A DNA stretch of 64,000 nt from Heterocephalus glaber (GCF_000247695.1 NW_004624849.1:3718198-3782197), one strand, 5' to 3'; shown: positions 32,773 to 43,129, counted from the stretch's first letter. A program made the numbers and translations. The notes: generated by a model not told the origin, from the letters alone.

Positions 32773-32861
32773 TGTTTTGTTTTGTTTTGGTACCAGGGAT
32801 CGAACTTGGGTCCTTGCACTTGCAAGGCAAGCGAAGGAACCACTGAGCTAAATCCCCGGCC
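32773..32861 (-). mobile_element. ID SINE inserted in a B1 tail
   Basis: An antisense ID (ggtaccagggatcgaacttg ... gagctaaatccccggcc) with tgttt repeats as tail, flanked by tcctttgtttattttt at both ends. The target is the T-rich tail of the B1 that follows. Confidence 0.9.
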
Positions 32862-32879
32862 CATCCTTTGTTTATTTTT

Positions 32880-33015
32880 GAGAAAGGCTCTCGCTGTGTA
32901 GTTCAGGTTGCCCTTGAACTCACTGTGTAGCCCAGGGTGGCCTTAAACCCATGATGATCCTCCTGTCTCAGCCTCCCAAGTGCTAGGATTACAGGCATGC
33001 ACCACCACTCCTGGC
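32880..33015 (-). mobile_element. B1 SINE
   Basis: An antisense B1: gagaaaggctctcgctgtgt, tgaactcactgtgtagccca, gattacaggcatgcaccacc. Confidence 0.88.
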
Positions 33016-33049
33016 AAGACTATATTGTTTTAAGCACAGTTTTTGGGGA

Positions 33050-33240
33050 AGACAGATCTAGTTTCTAAATTTGATGTCTTTGTTCCAAACTAGGTGGCTA
33101 TGGGCAAAGCACTTAAATTGCTGGGTCTCAGTTTCCCCACTGTAGAATGAGGATCTAGCTCCTAGGTGGTTGAAGGAATTAAATGAAGTAACAGTGTAAA
33201 GCACTTAGCCCAGAGTCTGGCCTGTAGGAAATACTGCTAC
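33050..33240 (+). mobile_element. MIR SINE
   Basis: Near full-length: 'ctaggtggctatgggcaaag cacttaaattgctgggtctc agtttccccactg', then 'aggaattaaatgaagtaaca' and 'agtctggcctgtaggaaata'. Confidence 0.7.
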
Positions 33241-33539
33241 AGTTTTAGGTAAAATCCTTGATAGATGAGTGGGAAAGATCCCTTTCATTCACCCAGAGCC
33301 CTCCAGTCCCCATCTTAGTGTGCTTTCTGGGCCTTCTTGCTTTGCCTTTATCTACTCTTGGGGAGCACCTGGATGAAGGCCTCACACTCAGAATCTCAAT
33401 GGAAAGAGTCTTCCTTGGGCCCCTCTGCCTCCCTGCATGGGCCTCCAAGGCTAGCTCTGTAAAGAGGAACCTGCCTGGAACCCCAAGTCTGGGACAGACA
33501 CTTTCTGGCTTTGGAATTAGGTGTCTCTGTTTTCTTGTT

Positions 33540-33712
33540 TCTTTAGAAAAAGGATCTTGAACTCCTGGGCTGAAGGGATCCTCCTGTGAGCCTCTCAAGT
33601 AGCAGGGACTATAGGTCATTCTTTCTTTCTTTCTTTGGTGGTGGTGAGGGGGTGGGGCAGTACCAATCAAACCCCAGGCCTTGCACATTCGAGGCAAGTG
33701 CTGTACCATGTT
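33540..33712 (-). mobile_element. old B1 and ID fragments
   Basis: The 33540-33618 piece is antisense B1/Alu-like (cttgaactcctgggctgaag ggatcctcct). 33620-33712 is a decayed antisense ID (accaatcaaaccccaggcct tgcacattcgaggcaagtgc) with a tttc tail. Confidence 0.6.
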
Positions 33713-33839
33713 TTTCTGTGTTTTTGATTTGTTGGTATCAAACATGCAAGGCTGAGGATATCAGGCCCTGTGCTCAAGGCTGGGGTTAAAAGGATCACAC
33801 ACCAGGCCTCTCTGGGGCCACAGCTCAGAGTCTGTTCAA

Positions 33840-34070
33840 AGAGCATATCTCTTCAAGGGATTAGCTTCCAGGAGGTCATGAGGACTTGAAGGAGGTGGTA
33901 TCTGAGCTAGGTCTCCAAGGATGGCAGGGAAAGGAGCCCTGGGTTGAGAAGAGTGTCTCAGCAAAATCCTCCTTGAAAAGGAGCAAGGGACGTGGAGCTA
34001 GAGAAGATTGCATGGGGTCAAAATACTAACTGCTGTGTTTGAGTGCCTATAGAGTGCCAGGTGCCTCCCA
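33840..34070 (+). mobile_element. possible L2 fragment
   Basis: 'gaggtggtatctgagctagg tctccaaggatggcagg' and 'aaaggagcaagggacgtgga' are of L2 3'-region type. Weak. Confidence 0.35.
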
Positions 34071-34400
34071 TGTCTGTAGGTTTCCTAGGAAAACTGTAAT
34101 CTGTCACAAATTTAGTAGCTTCTAACACCACAAATTTGTTCTTGACAATTCTGGGAATCAGAAGTCCACAGTCAGGTTTACTGGTTTAAATTCTACAGGG
34201 GGCAGGGAAAACTCCTTCTGGAGGCTCTAGTGAAAATATGGTCCTTGCTTTTCCCAGCTTCTGGGCGCTGCCTGTGTTTCTTGGCTTGTGACCCCATGGT
34301 GACCTCCAGAAGCTAGAAAAGCCAAGAAAACAAATCCTTCTGTTGTTCCAGCTTCTACTTCCTTCTTGATCTTCTTGTTTCATAAGAACCCTTGTGATTA
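34071..34400 (+). mobile_element. ancient interspersed repeat, class not assigned
   Basis: It shares 'caattctgggaatcagaagt' and surrounding structure with the copies at 41.8, 50.5, 59.9 and 63.4 kb, which carry 'cagttctggaggc...aga'. Non-coding and old. Confidence 0.45.
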
Positions 34401-34412
34401 CATTCCAGGCAG

Positions 34413-34484
34413 GGACCAGGGGTTGAACTCAGGACCTTTCGCTTGCCAGGCAGGTGTGGCGCCACTGAGCTACATCCCTGGCCC
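34413..34484 (-). mobile_element. ID SINE, tail lost
   Basis: An antisense ID core (ggaccaggggttgaactcag ... gagctacatccctggccc) lacking a clear T tail. Confidence 0.75.
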
Positions 34485-34591
34485 AGAGGAGTGAGCTAGC
34501 TTTGTGAAGCAGCATTCAGTCCTCACACAGAGCATTCTCTGAATGCTGTCTCATTGCAACTCATTTTACAGATAAGAAAACAGAGGTTCAA

Positions 34592-34712
34592 ACTAGGCAT
34601 GATGAGGAACACCTCTAATCCCAGCTACTTGGGAGGTTGAGGCAGGAGCATCACAAGTTCAAGGCTAGCCTGGGCAACTTAGCAAGACCATGTCTCAAAA
34701 TAAAATTAAAAA
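34592..34712 (+). mobile_element. B1-type SINE
   Basis: Sense: 'aggcatgatgaggaacacct ctaatcccagctacttggga ggttgaggcagg', then 'agcctgggcaacttagcaag' and an aaaataaaattaaaa tail. It is the B1 half of the B1-ID composites seen elsewhere. Confidence 0.8.
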
Positions 34713-35255
34713 ATAGGGCCTCAGAGAAATGAAGTCACTCGTAGCAGGTAAATTTATTCCCCCATTTCATGCATGTTTTATGGAACACCCTCTGCAGCAG
34801 ACACTAGACTATACTTTGGGTTGCAGTGTAAAAGTTACCTGTGCAAACAAAGTGCCACATTGCACAGACACGTGGAGGAAGTATCCTGAGAGCTGGGCTC
34901 TCAAGAGTGATTTTGCCTGCCCATTTTATCCGTGGGAAGCTTCCTGAGCAAGGGTGTCCTGACAGAGGAGAGTAGCCCTGGGTCAAGCCACCTGAGATTG
35001 CTCAGAACGAGGCTGGGAGAGAAGTGCAGGCTTCTTGGAAGAGAACTGGAAATTTATCAGGGATCACTGTCAGCAGGGCCAGCTCCAGAAGACTCCACTC
35101 TCTCTGAGAACCTGCTGTCATCCTTACATAGTTGCAGGTGGGAGGGCTGGAGGTGGTGGGCATGCTGTGCAGCACAGAAAGCCTGTGAATGTAAAGATGG
35201 CTTTGGGACAAGGGTCTCAAACTTAAAGCACCGAGGTCTACTCCAGGCTGCTATT

Positions 35256-35332
35256 TTGCAGTGCTGGGGATCAAACCCAAAGCCTCAAGCACAGGCTAGC
35301 CAAGTCCTCTGTCACTGAACCACACCTAAGCT
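35256..35332 (-). mobile_element. old ID-type SINE
   Basis: Antisense: 'gtgctggggatcaaacccaa agcctcaagcacaggctagc'. The older-type core is recognisable and the tail is lost. Confidence 0.6.
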
Positions 35333-36660
35333 CCCTGGGTTTGCTTTGACAGAGGAGAACACAGCAAAAAAATGTAAAAATTTGCAGTTGAAATACCTTC
35401 AAGGAATTAAAATTCTTAGGGACCCTAGCACTACCTATTGTTGTGGGTCCCCATTTAAACCACAAAGCTGATTTCTCCTCTCCCCTAAGGCATTTGAGTT
35501 TAAAATACCTCCTCCCTCTGGGGATCCTAAAACTAGTTAAGCATCTGTGTGGCCTTGAACTTCTTTCTTTGTTTACAGGTAATGTTTCCTGCCTGGGGAG
35601 AGAGACTGCAGTGGCTGAAGTCTGGAAACGGAGCAAGGTCTATTTTGGAATAGCAACCAGATCTCCAGCTCTTTCACTCGTTCACCCAGCGGTATGTGCT
35701 GGGTGCTGGCCTAGCCAGGCACTCCTCTAAGCTTCTGCCTCTTAGGTAGATACCCCTATTACAGTACTCCCCTTATTTTGACAAGGAAACTGAGGTTCAA
35801 GGGAATGAAATAACTTGCCCAAGACCTCACACTTGTGCCTGGAGCAAGGGTTCTCCTAGCCTGGGCTGGTACCACACTGCCACCCCTTCCTCTGGGACAA
35901 AAACGCCTGGGCAGGAGGTCTGGGTTGCTCTTATACAGTCCCAGCACAGTGAGCAATGTGCATCAGACTGCCATTAACAAGCATGTGGCTGGCATTTAGT
36001 TGACAACTACTAAGTGTATTTTAGTCTTATAATCTCCATTTTGCAGAGGAGAAAGTAGAGGGCCAGGGGAGAGGAACGTTTCCCTGGTTGCCTGTGTGTT
36101 CACACAGGTGTCATCCAATCTCTCTGCTTAGTAACAGAGGGAGGAGATGGAAATCAGAGGGGAACTCATGTCCTAGCTCTGCCACCTGCCAACAGAATGG
36201 CTTGAGCACCTCCCTGCCCTCCCTGAGCCTCTGGTTTCTATCCAGAGTAGCATGCCAATACCTACCTCTTGGATTGTTTATAAAGAATTCAACATGACAG
36301 TTCTGTAAGATCCACCATAGTTCCCCTTTTACCCCCTAACTGGGCCCTGATGCTCTTGGGCGTAGCCATTTTTGTAAAGGTCTTGGAAACAGTCCTCTGG
36401 CAGAAAGGCACACCTTGAAAGAGGGGTGGGCTGGTTCAGTTTTCAAGGAGGGTCATGATGAAAAAATAGAGTGAGAAATGATGGCCGTGTTTAGCAACAA
36501 GCAAGTCTGAGCGCCATAGATTCTGTGCAGTCTCAGGGGTACCCCATAAGAGGGTCCTAACTAGGGGGCCCAGGGCCAGATAGGCAATAGTAGGATCCTC
36601 ACACATCTAACCTCTCCCCCCGCCCATCCATCTAACCTACTCCTTCATTTATTCAGTGCC
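35333..36660. other. unique with a MIR piece, no gene recognised
   Basis: 35750-36070 contains MIR-like text (gacaaggaaactgaggttca; ttataatctccattttgcag). No exon is recognised. Confidence 0.45.
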
Positions 36661-36758
36661 ATTTATTTATTTATTTGTTTGTTTGTTTGTTCTGGGGTTG
36701 GAACCCAGGGCATCACACATGCTAGGCAAGCACTCTGCCATGGAGCTGCACCCCTAGT
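36661..36758 (-). mobile_element. old ID-type SINE with attt/gttt tail
   Basis: An antisense ID (ctggggttggaacccagggc ... ctgccatggagctgcacccc) preceded by (attt) and (gttt) tandem units derived from the tail. Confidence 0.7.
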
Positions 36759-36913
36759 CCTCAATATGAATTGATGGTGCTGAGTCTTGTTCTAGATTCC
36801 ATCTTCAGCAATAAGGTGATGCAGGCCCCATCACATACCACCATATCCTGACAAGGGAGGCAGGCATCAGACCCATTCTGGAGAGTCTCGCTATCCCCCA
36901 AAAGACCACTTTG

Positions 36914-37045
36914 AGTCAGACATGATGGCACAGTGGCACATGCCTTGGTCCCAGCAATGTAGGATGCTGAGGCAGAAAGAATCACTCGAGCCCAGGAGTT
37001 TGGGGCCAGCCTGACAACATAGCAAGACCCTGACTCAAAAAGAAA
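36914..37045 (+). mobile_element. old B1/Alu-like SINE
   Basis: Sense: 'cagacatgatggcacagtgg', 'aggatgctgaggcagaaaga', 'gagcccaggagtttggggcc', then a short A-rich tail. Confidence 0.7.
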
Positions 37046-37049
37046 CCAA

Positions 37050-37119
37050 CATTTCTTTTTTTTTTTTTATGCTAGGCATTGAACCCAGGACCTTCACATT
37101 GAGTTACATCCCTAGCCCT
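37050..37119 (-). mobile_element. old ID-type SINE, internally deleted
   Basis: A T tract, 'atgctaggcattgaacccag', then 'cattgagttacatccctagc'. The middle of the core is missing. Confidence 0.55.
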
Positions 37120-37154
37120 TGTTTAGTTATTAGTTAATTTTAGTTATAGGGTTT

Positions 37155-37250
37155 GTTTTTTTTGTTTGTTTGTTTTTGATACCGGGATCGAACTTGGGTC
37201 CTTGGGCTTGCGAGGCAGGCGGCGGAACCACTGAGCTAAATCCCCGGGCC
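37155..37250 (-). mobile_element. ID SINE, young type
   Basis: Antisense: 'gataccgggatcgaacttgg gtccttgggcttgcgaggca' ... 'gagctaaatccccgggcc', with a tttg-rich tail. Confidence 0.9.
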
Positions 37251-37324
37251 TGTTTTTTTTTTTTTTTTGATTCTAGACTCAATGTTACAGTTAATACCTC
37301 TGTTTCTGACCTCTGAATTCTTTT

Positions 37325-37482
37325 TGTTGTTGTTTTTTTTTTTTTTGAGACAGGGTTTCATTATGTAATCCAGGCTGGCCTTCAACTGGCTATATACCTC
37401 AGTCTGGCCTCAAACTTGTCATCCTCCAGCCTCAGCCTCCCAAGTGCTAGGATTATAGGCATGCACCACCACACCACACACA
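37325..37482 (-). mobile_element. B1 SINE
   Basis: Antisense with a T tail (ttgttgttg), 'gagacagggtttcattatgt', the doubled block and 'ggcatgcaccaccacacc'. Confidence 0.9.
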
Positions 37483-37605
37483 TTTCTCAGTAATAAAAAA
37501 ATTAATTGGAATTTTTCTTTGAAAATTGAAGTTAAAGTTAAAGCTATGAAAAATTGAAGTTAAAGCTATGAAATACATATATTTTATCTTCCAAGCAACA
37601 AAATT

Positions 37606-37668
37606 TAGGTTAATATGCTAATTCTTAATTTCTGTTCTAATATTTAGAATGCAAAAGTTAACTTGTTT
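37606..37668 (+). repeat. inverted-repeat arm 1
   Basis: About 60 bp (starts taggttaatatgctaattc, ends aatgcaaaagttaactt) that recurs in reverse complement at 39295-39358 with roughly 85% identity by eye. Homology stops sharply at both sides. Confidence 0.75.
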
Positions 37669-37721
37669 GTTCTACATTACCTGGTGATCCTAACTAGGTC
37701 CTGCCAACACCCCCTCCCCTC

Positions 37722-37795
37722 CCAGTACTGGGGATCAAACTCAGGACCTTGTGCTTGCCAGGCAGGTATGGTGCCACTGAGCTATATCTCTGGCT
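37722..37795 (-). mobile_element. ID SINE
   Basis: Antisense: 'cagtactggggatcaaactc aggaccttgtgcttgccagg' ... 'gagctatatctctggct', with a C-rich left end rather than a clean T tail. Confidence 0.8.
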
Positions 37796-37917
37796 GCCCT
37801 GCCAAATCTTAACTACTTGAAAGCTTCATCATGTCCTCCTGAGTTGTTTTTGTGTTTTCTTTGGAGCTAAGGATGGAACCCAGGGCCAAATGTATGTTAA
37901 GCAAATGTTCTAATACA

Positions 37918-38006
37918 TTTTTTTTTTTTTTTTGTACCGGAGATCGAACTCAGGTCCTTGCGCTTGCGCAGCTGGCGGCAAAACCACTGAGCTAAATCCC
38001 CAGCCC
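37918..38006 (-). mobile_element. ID SINE in the L1 3' end
   Basis: An antisense ID (gtaccggagatcgaactcag ... gagctaaatccccagccc). The flanks gttctaatacattttt and gttctgatacattttt are a nearly perfect 16-bp duplication. A decayed ID piece precedes it at 37850. Confidence 0.9.
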
Positions 38007-38007
38007 T

Positions 38008-38130
38008 GTTCTGATACATTTTTAAAAATAAATTTTATTTCATTTTATCCCATTCCCCCCTCAAGTCCTCTCCCCTCCCTATGTACAAAAGCATTGTTTC
38101 CTTTTTTTTCCCTTCTATTTTCACTTTTTT
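38008..38130 (-). mobile_element. L1 3' UTR fragment (antisense)
   Basis: 'aataaattttatttcatttt atcccattcccccctcaagt' and 'gtacaaaagcattgtttcc' parallel the antisense L1 3' UTR at 22.6-22.8 kb (tttacaaaagctttgtttcc). Confidence 0.7.
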
Positions 38131-38468
38131 TCTTGTCGTGCTAAGCTTATGTTTTACCACTGGGCCATACCGTAGCACTAAGACAGCCTCCTTCATGTTG
38201 GGCATTTTCATTATTGAGACCACTGGATGGAGTCCTTATTTGTCAGCCTCTGTGTGGGGACCCCAGGAGCTCTCCAACATCACTCTCATCAACTTCATGA
38301 ATGCCTACAATTTCAGCTAGACTTGAAGATTTCTTTTATCAGTGGTTTGCATGAGCAAGGCTGTTAGAAAAGAAGCTGATGGGAGGGCAAGGAGAGATAC
38401 TGGTGTTAAGCCAGGTGGGATGGTTGAGTGGGAACTAAAATTGTAAGTAGCCAGTAGAAAATATGTTC
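38131..38468. other. unassigned sequence, no gene recognised
   Basis: A frame ends NITLINFMNAYNFS-stop near 38320, but its upstream part lies in L1 and an ID-like fragment. No homologue is recognised. Confidence 0.35.
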
Positions 38469-38561
38469 TTTTTTTTCTTCTTTTTTTCTGGTACCAGGAT
38501 CAAACTCAGGACCTTGCACTTGCGAGGCAGGCGCAGCACCATTGAGCTAAATCCCTGGTCC
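38469..38561 (-). mobile_element. ID SINE
   Basis: An antisense ID (ggtaccaggatcaaactcag ... gagctaaatccctggtcc) with an interrupted T tail. The flanks aaatatgttctt and caatatgttcatgg form the duplication. Confidence 0.9.
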
Positions 38562-38765
38562 AATATGTTCATGGTTTAATAACATTTGTTTCCATCCCAG
38601 AAAGCAAATGCTCAGCTATAGGGACCTTGATGATCAAGATCAGCTGTATCAGCCCAAGACCTTTCAAATCTGATGGTACATTAGGGAGGGATAAAATTCC
38701 ATCTGTGCAGAAGGCAAATAAATAAGTAAAATTAAAGAAATAATTTTTAAAAAATTCATCTTGCT

Positions 38766-38849
38766 GGGCCAGGGATTTAGCTCAGTGGTTCCACCGCCTC
38801 CCTCACAAGCGGAAGGACCTGAGTTCGATCCCTGGTACCCGCCCCCCCA
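38766..38849 (+). mobile_element. ID SINE
   Basis: A sense ID (gggccagggatttagctcag ... gagttcgatccctggtacc) whose tail begins with C runs. The flanks aattcatcttgc and aattaatcttgc form the duplication. Confidence 0.9.
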
Positions 38850-39294
38850 AAATTAATCTTGCCCTATTAAAGCCAGTATTGTTATTGTGGATCTCTGTGC
38901 CAGAACCTTTGTCCTACTGAATCCAGCTAGTCTCTGGTGGTGATTATAGCCTGATTTTCCTGGGGGACCATTCTCTCCCACTTTAAGCCCATGTGGTTCA
39001 AACCAAGCTGGCCCTACCTCTGGGAGACAGAGATCATCATATGACTCAGATTTGTCCAGGGCACTGCGGTTGGTTCAGGGGTGGCTACATGACCTATGCC
39101 CTTTGGGAGCTCTGGTGGAACCTCTAGGAGATGGTAAAATGGTCACCTGTGGATCTGAGAATAAAGCAAGTGGAGGAAAGCAGTATTGAGAGATACACCG
39201 AGATACCATCTGGGCACCAGAGTCCAGCTCTGCCTGCCTGAATCTCAAAAACTCCTAGACTTCCAGATGTGAAAGTCAATATACCTTTTGTGGA

Positions 39295-39358
39295 AAACAA
39301 GTTAACTTTTGCATTCTAAGTATTAGCACAAGAATCTAAGAATTAGAACATTGACCTA
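39295..39358 (-). repeat. inverted-repeat arm 2
   Basis: Reverse complement of arm 1 at 37606-37668. The intervening 1.6 kb contains ID copies and an L1 tail. It may be an inverted pair of one old repeat or the ends of a decayed transposon. Confidence 0.75.
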
Positions 39359-39452
39359 ACGTTTGTGTAAACCAATTTCTTTTCTTCTCTCTCTCTCTGT
39401 TTCCAATGCTTGAAATCAAACCCAAGGCCTTGTGCATTTGAGTTGGTTTTCT

Positions 39453-39533
39453 TTTTTTCGGTACTGGGGATTGAACTTGGGACCTTATGCTTGCAGGGCA
39501 GGCGGCAGAACCACTGAACTAAATCCCTGGCCC
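39453..39533 (-). mobile_element. ID SINE with perfect target-site duplication
   Basis: An antisense ID (cggtactggggattgaactt ... gaactaaatccctggccc) flanked by a perfect 15-bp repeat, ttgagttggttttct, at 39438-39452 and 39534-39548. It interrupts an older ID fragment. Confidence 0.93.
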
Positions 39534-39576
39534 TTGAGTTGGTTTTCTGTGACTTGCCTCAGAGTGAAACTTAGTA

Positions 39577-39668
39577 GGGTCAGGATGTAGCTTAGTGGTA
39601 GAGTGCTTTCCTAGAATGTCCAAGGTCCTAGGTTCAATCCCCAGCACTACAAAATAAGTAAATAAATA
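39577..39668 (+). mobile_element. old ID-type SINE
   Basis: Sense: 'tcaggatgtagcttagtggt agagtgctttcctagaatgt' then 'ttcaatccccagcactac' and an aaataagtaaataaata tail. Confidence 0.8.
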
Positions 39669-39689
39669 CAGTTTAAAAATTGAAATGGG

Positions 39690-39775
39690 CTGGGGATTTA
39701 GCTCAGTGGTTCCTGCACCTGCCTTGCAAGCGCAAGGTCCCGAGTTTGATCCCTGGTACCCACCCCCCCAAAAAA
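39690..39775 (+). mobile_element. ID SINE
   Basis: Sense: 'gggctggggatttagctcag' ... 'gagtttgatccctggtaccc' with a C then A tail. The flanks attgaaatgg occur on both sides. Confidence 0.92.
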
Positions 39776-39785
39776 AATTGAAATG

Positions 39786-40002
39786 GAAGCCAGATGTGGT
39801 GTAATTTCAGCCACTTGGGAGGCTGAGGCAGGAGGATCACAAGTTTGGGCGAAGCCAGTCGGGTCAACTTAGTGAGACTGTGTCTTAAATTGAAAAAGGC
39901 CTGGGTTTAGTTTTGTTTTTTGTTTGTTTGTGGTGCTGGCGATCGAATCCAGGACCTCACAGTGCTAGGCAAGTGCTCTACCACTGAACTACATCCCCAG
40001 GT
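39786..40002 (+). mobile_element. B1-type SINE then antisense old ID
   Basis: 39786-39895 is sense B1 (cagatgtggtgtaatttcag ccacttgggaggctgaggca). 39908-40002 is an antisense ID-type core (gtgctggcgatcgaatccag ... gaactacatccccagg). Confidence 0.75.
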
Positions 40003-40059
40003 CAAGGCCCTGGGTTTAATCCCAAATACTAAAACAATGAAAATTGGCACAGAGGGTGG

Positions 40060-40230
40060 AGGGCTATGACTACTGTCTTCAAAGATCTGAAGGGCTGCCT
40101 GGGCCTTGTGATAACATATAAATTGTGTGGTTCCATGATGCAGGCCACAGAACAGGCTTTTGACTCTTTCAGGAAGAACTTTTCCACAATCAGAGCAGTT
40201 CAAAGAGCCACAGGCTACTGGAAGAGAAAG
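40060..40230 (+). mobile_element. possible ancient CR1/L3 LINE fragment
   Basis: 'tttcaggaagaacttttcca caatcagagcagttcaaaga' resembles a conserved 3' block of ancient CR1/L3-like LINEs. The 235-codon frame 40066-40773 starts here and lacks any recognised domain. Confidence 0.4.
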
Positions 40231-41099
40231 AGAGTCAGCTTCCCATCCCTGGGAGCATGCCACAGGCTCCTGTCCCACCACGGTCCCTCACTGGCCTGGA
40301 AGCCCTCAGCACACGAGCACGGTCCCGAGGGAACACACTGCAGAGGTCTGTTTGAAAGAGGGTTAGAAGGGCCACACTTTCAACCTATGGGCCTATGGAT
40401 TTGTTTATTACTGGTGATGAAAGTACCACAAAAGCAGTCCCCAAACAGTTTTTCATCTTGCTTATCTAAAAGTAATTTCATTCCCTCCCCAGGTCTAACA
40501 CTAGACATTTCCCCCTGTTCCCAGCCTCTGAATTTGGACGTCCACTCTATTGCTGTGGGCAGTCAGTCTCGGGCTGCAAGAATTAAGACTGAGATATGGC
40601 ACATCAAGTGCTTTACGCAGTCCCTGGCACATAGTAAGTGTTCAGTTTTAGCACTGGCCATTGTTACCATTGTCAGGTTTCTCAGGGAAGCCTCCCCACC
40701 TCACCTCACCCCAGGCAGGAAGCTGTCACTCCTTCCACTGCCTCTGCTCAACCCCTTATTTAGGTTGTCATGAAAGCCCTCAAATCCACACTTCGGTGTT
40801 CTCTGACCATGGCCTCTGAAATGGGTCTCCTTGCCTCGGGTCTCAGCCACCCTTCCTATATCCTTTTCCAGTGGCTGGTTTGCCCCCACCCCCAGAGCCC
40901 CACATCCGGTCTGGCCCACATACGTCCTTCCTCACCCTATCCCTGCAGAGTAACATGCGAGTCTCTCTACTTAGTACCTCTTCCTGTACTCCTCTGAGGA
41001 TCCTCATGCTCTGTTTTCTCTGCCCAAGATGGCCTGCCCTCATTGCTCTGTCTGGTTGCTCCACATCCCTCCAGGCTCAGCTCAGGAGCAGGGTCCAGT
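40231..41099. other. old repeats and unique DNA, no gene recognised
   Basis: 40600-40680 is MIR/L2-tail-like (cacatagtaagtgttcag) and 40680-41080 resembles antisense L2. No exon is recognised. Confidence 0.4.
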
Positions 41100-41275
41100 G
41101 GGCTCCAGGGATTCTGGGAGGCTGAGGCAGGAAGATTGCAAGTTCAAACCCAGCCTGGCCAATTTTGCAATTTAGTAAAACTCTGTCTCAAAGTAAAAAA
41201 TGAAAACAGGGCTAGGGATATAGCTCACTGTGAAGGCCCTGGGTTCAAACACCACCAGTACTGCAAGAAAAAAAA
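41100..41275 (+). mobile_element. B1-ID composite SINE
   Basis: A B1 part (attctgggaggctgaggcag ... actctgtctcaaagtaaaaa) fused to an ID part (gggctagggatatagctcac ... accagtactgc) and a poly-A tail. Confidence 0.75.
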
Positions 41276-41484
41276 TGGGAGGGGGAATTCCTCCTGTATA
41301 CCCTCCCAGGTCTCCTCAGGTGGAATCAGGCCCTGGCTTCCTGAGCAGTATACCCAGACATATCTTAAAGTCCTCCAAAAGCCATTATTCTTCATGCATC
41401 TCCTGCTCCTGGTGGCAAACTTTTCTTTTTTTTCCCTTCCTCCTCCTTTCCCCTTTCTTCCTTTCTTTCTTATCATTATTTGTC

Positions 41485-41625
41485 TCAGCACTGGAGATTA
41501 AACTCAGGGCTTTCACACTGAGGTACATCCCCAGCCCCTCCCCCTTTTGGAGACAGGGTCTTGCTAAGTCACTAAATATCTCAGCCTGTCCTGGCATTAC
41601 AGGTACATACTATCGCACCTGGCTG
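41485..41625 (-). mobile_element. B1-ID composite SINE (antisense)
   Basis: An antisense ID (agcactggagattaaactca ... gaggtacatccccagcccc) runs into an antisense B1 (ggagacagggtcttgctaag ... catactatcgcacctggct). A tttc-rich tail lies upstream. Confidence 0.75.
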
Positions 41626-41829
41626 GCAATTTCTTGAGGGCAGGAGTGCTGAACTCTTTAAGCTTTCACAAATAGTTTTTGCATAATAATTTTTGAAAAT
41701 AGTACCACTTACTTTAAAAACCTCTTTGCTCTTACTGACTCATTTGGGTTTCCCGAGAGCGTGGTGAGGGGTATCCTGTGACAATCCCATTTGACCAACA
41801 GGAGCTGACACCAGGCAGGATGGATGTTT

Positions 41830-42080
41830 CCTGTGGCCACCGCAATAAGTTGCCTTGAACTTAATGGCTTGAAACAACATATATTCGTATTTATTCTCTT
41901 ACAGTTCTGGAGGCCAAGAGTCCAAGCCAAGGTGTGGATGGGGCTAGTTCCCTTGAGGGCTCCTGGCTCTGCCCTCTACAAACTCCAGTGGCCGCTTCCT
42001 CACCTCCTTGTAGCCTCCTGTTTCTATCAGCACCTCTCCCTTTTGTGTGTCAAACCACTCCTGCTCGCTCATAGAGGAGC
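41830..42080 (+). mobile_element. ancient interspersed repeat, class not assigned
   Basis: 'gcaataagttgccttgaact taatggcttgaaacaacata ... ttacagttctggaggccaag'. One of at least five copies in the window that share the cagttctggaggc block. Confidence 0.6.
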
Positions 42081-42990
42081 CTTGGTATTATATTTAGGGC
42101 CCAACTGGGTAGAGCAGGGTCTGCTCCCCATGTGGGGAGCCTTAATTTGATCACAGCTGCAAACTCGGGGGGACACTCGTAGGTTTGGGACAGAGCTTGC
42201 AGTCTTGGAGGCCAGGTACAGTCACCTCAGAAGGTCTTGGTGGCAGAACTGAGATCCAGACTTAGGGGTCTGGCTCCACATCTGCTGCCATGAGCTCTCT
42301 GTCCAGGAGCTTCCCTGATGGCTGGGCTGACTGTGGGGCAGAAGCCGGGGGCAGCCCAGCCTTGGCAGGCAAAGGGATGAAACGTGTCTTTCACTGCTGC
42401 ACCGCCGTGGACTTGAGGAGGTGCAGGCTGCAGGGACACTTCGGGGCATTGCTCTCCATGCCTGCATGTAGGAGGCTGCAGCCATGGAGCCCCTATGGAG
42501 AGAGGGACCACAGCATCCCCCTCCCAGAGAGGAGAGGAGGAAGAGAGGCAGAGGATAGGCAAGGACCTGATCACAATCCTTCCTGTGAATGCAGTGTTCA
42601 GAGCGCCAGGCAGTGCACCTGTCTCTTGTGTTGCCTTTGTAAGTCCAACCACAATCCTCCATTCTGTGGATGCACAGACTGAGGCTGGTCAATGCCAGCT
42701 GGCCTTTCCTGAGTGTCAGCCGTAGGCTCATCCCATGCCCTGTAGTTGACAGATCCATTAGGGAACACTCAGAGCGACCCTCTAAGGAAAGCCGCAGTCA
42801 TCACTCTGCAGGGGATAAATGGTTCACTCAACAAGTGAGTGACACAGAAGACCGAGGACCATGTCTGGTGCTGGGGAGACCAGAGAGGCTGCTTGGGCTT
42901 CAGGTTGGTATAGAAGTGGAATCTGGCAAAGGGGGGCTGGGCTGATGGTATTTAGGGGGCTGAGGAGCCCAGGCTAGTGTTTCTCCTCCT
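42081..42990. other. SINE-poor unique sequence, no gene recognised
   Basis: Frames on both strands (42222-42758 minus, 178 codons; 42290-42682 plus) mirror one another and contain no recognised domain. Confidence 0.4.
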
Positions 42991-42994
42991 CCAA

Positions 42995-43002
42995 CCAATC
43001 AG
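42995..43002 (+). promoter_or_regulatory. CCAAT box
   Basis: ccaatcag in aaccaatcag, a consensus NF-Y site on the plus strand, 114 bp before the X-box. Confidence 0.5.
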
Positions 43003-43115
43003 AAAAGGCCACAGGTTCTACCCCTTCAACCTGCAACAGGAGTGGGGAGGGAAGGCTGGTACTGGGCTCTGGGAGGGGGAGGGGCAGGGGAAGGGAGGCA
43101 GTGAGGACCAGGCGG

Positions 43116-43129
43116 GTCACCATAGTAAC
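43116..43129 (+). promoter_or_regulatory. perfect RFX X-box
   Basis: gtcaccatagtaac fits GTNRCC-N2-RGYAAC at every constrained position. RFX proteins bind X-boxes in cilia-gene and MHC class II promoters. It lies 50 bp upstream of a TATA-like gataaaagg. Confidence 0.6.

Noticed and set aside
38766..38849. tRNA gene with intact A and B boxes
   Set aside because: The sequence is one of dozens of ID SINEs with poly-A tail and target duplication. It lacks a credible acceptor stem and cloverleaf.
40066..40773. 235-codon plus-strand frame, the longest in the window
   Set aside because: It begins in a probable CR1/L3 remnant, runs through MIR/L2-like DNA, has no recognised domain, and its length is within chance for this composition.
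42222..42758. 178-codon minus-strand frame
   Set aside because: A mirror frame of similar length exists on the plus strand; no domain, no splice-bounded exon and no strong start.
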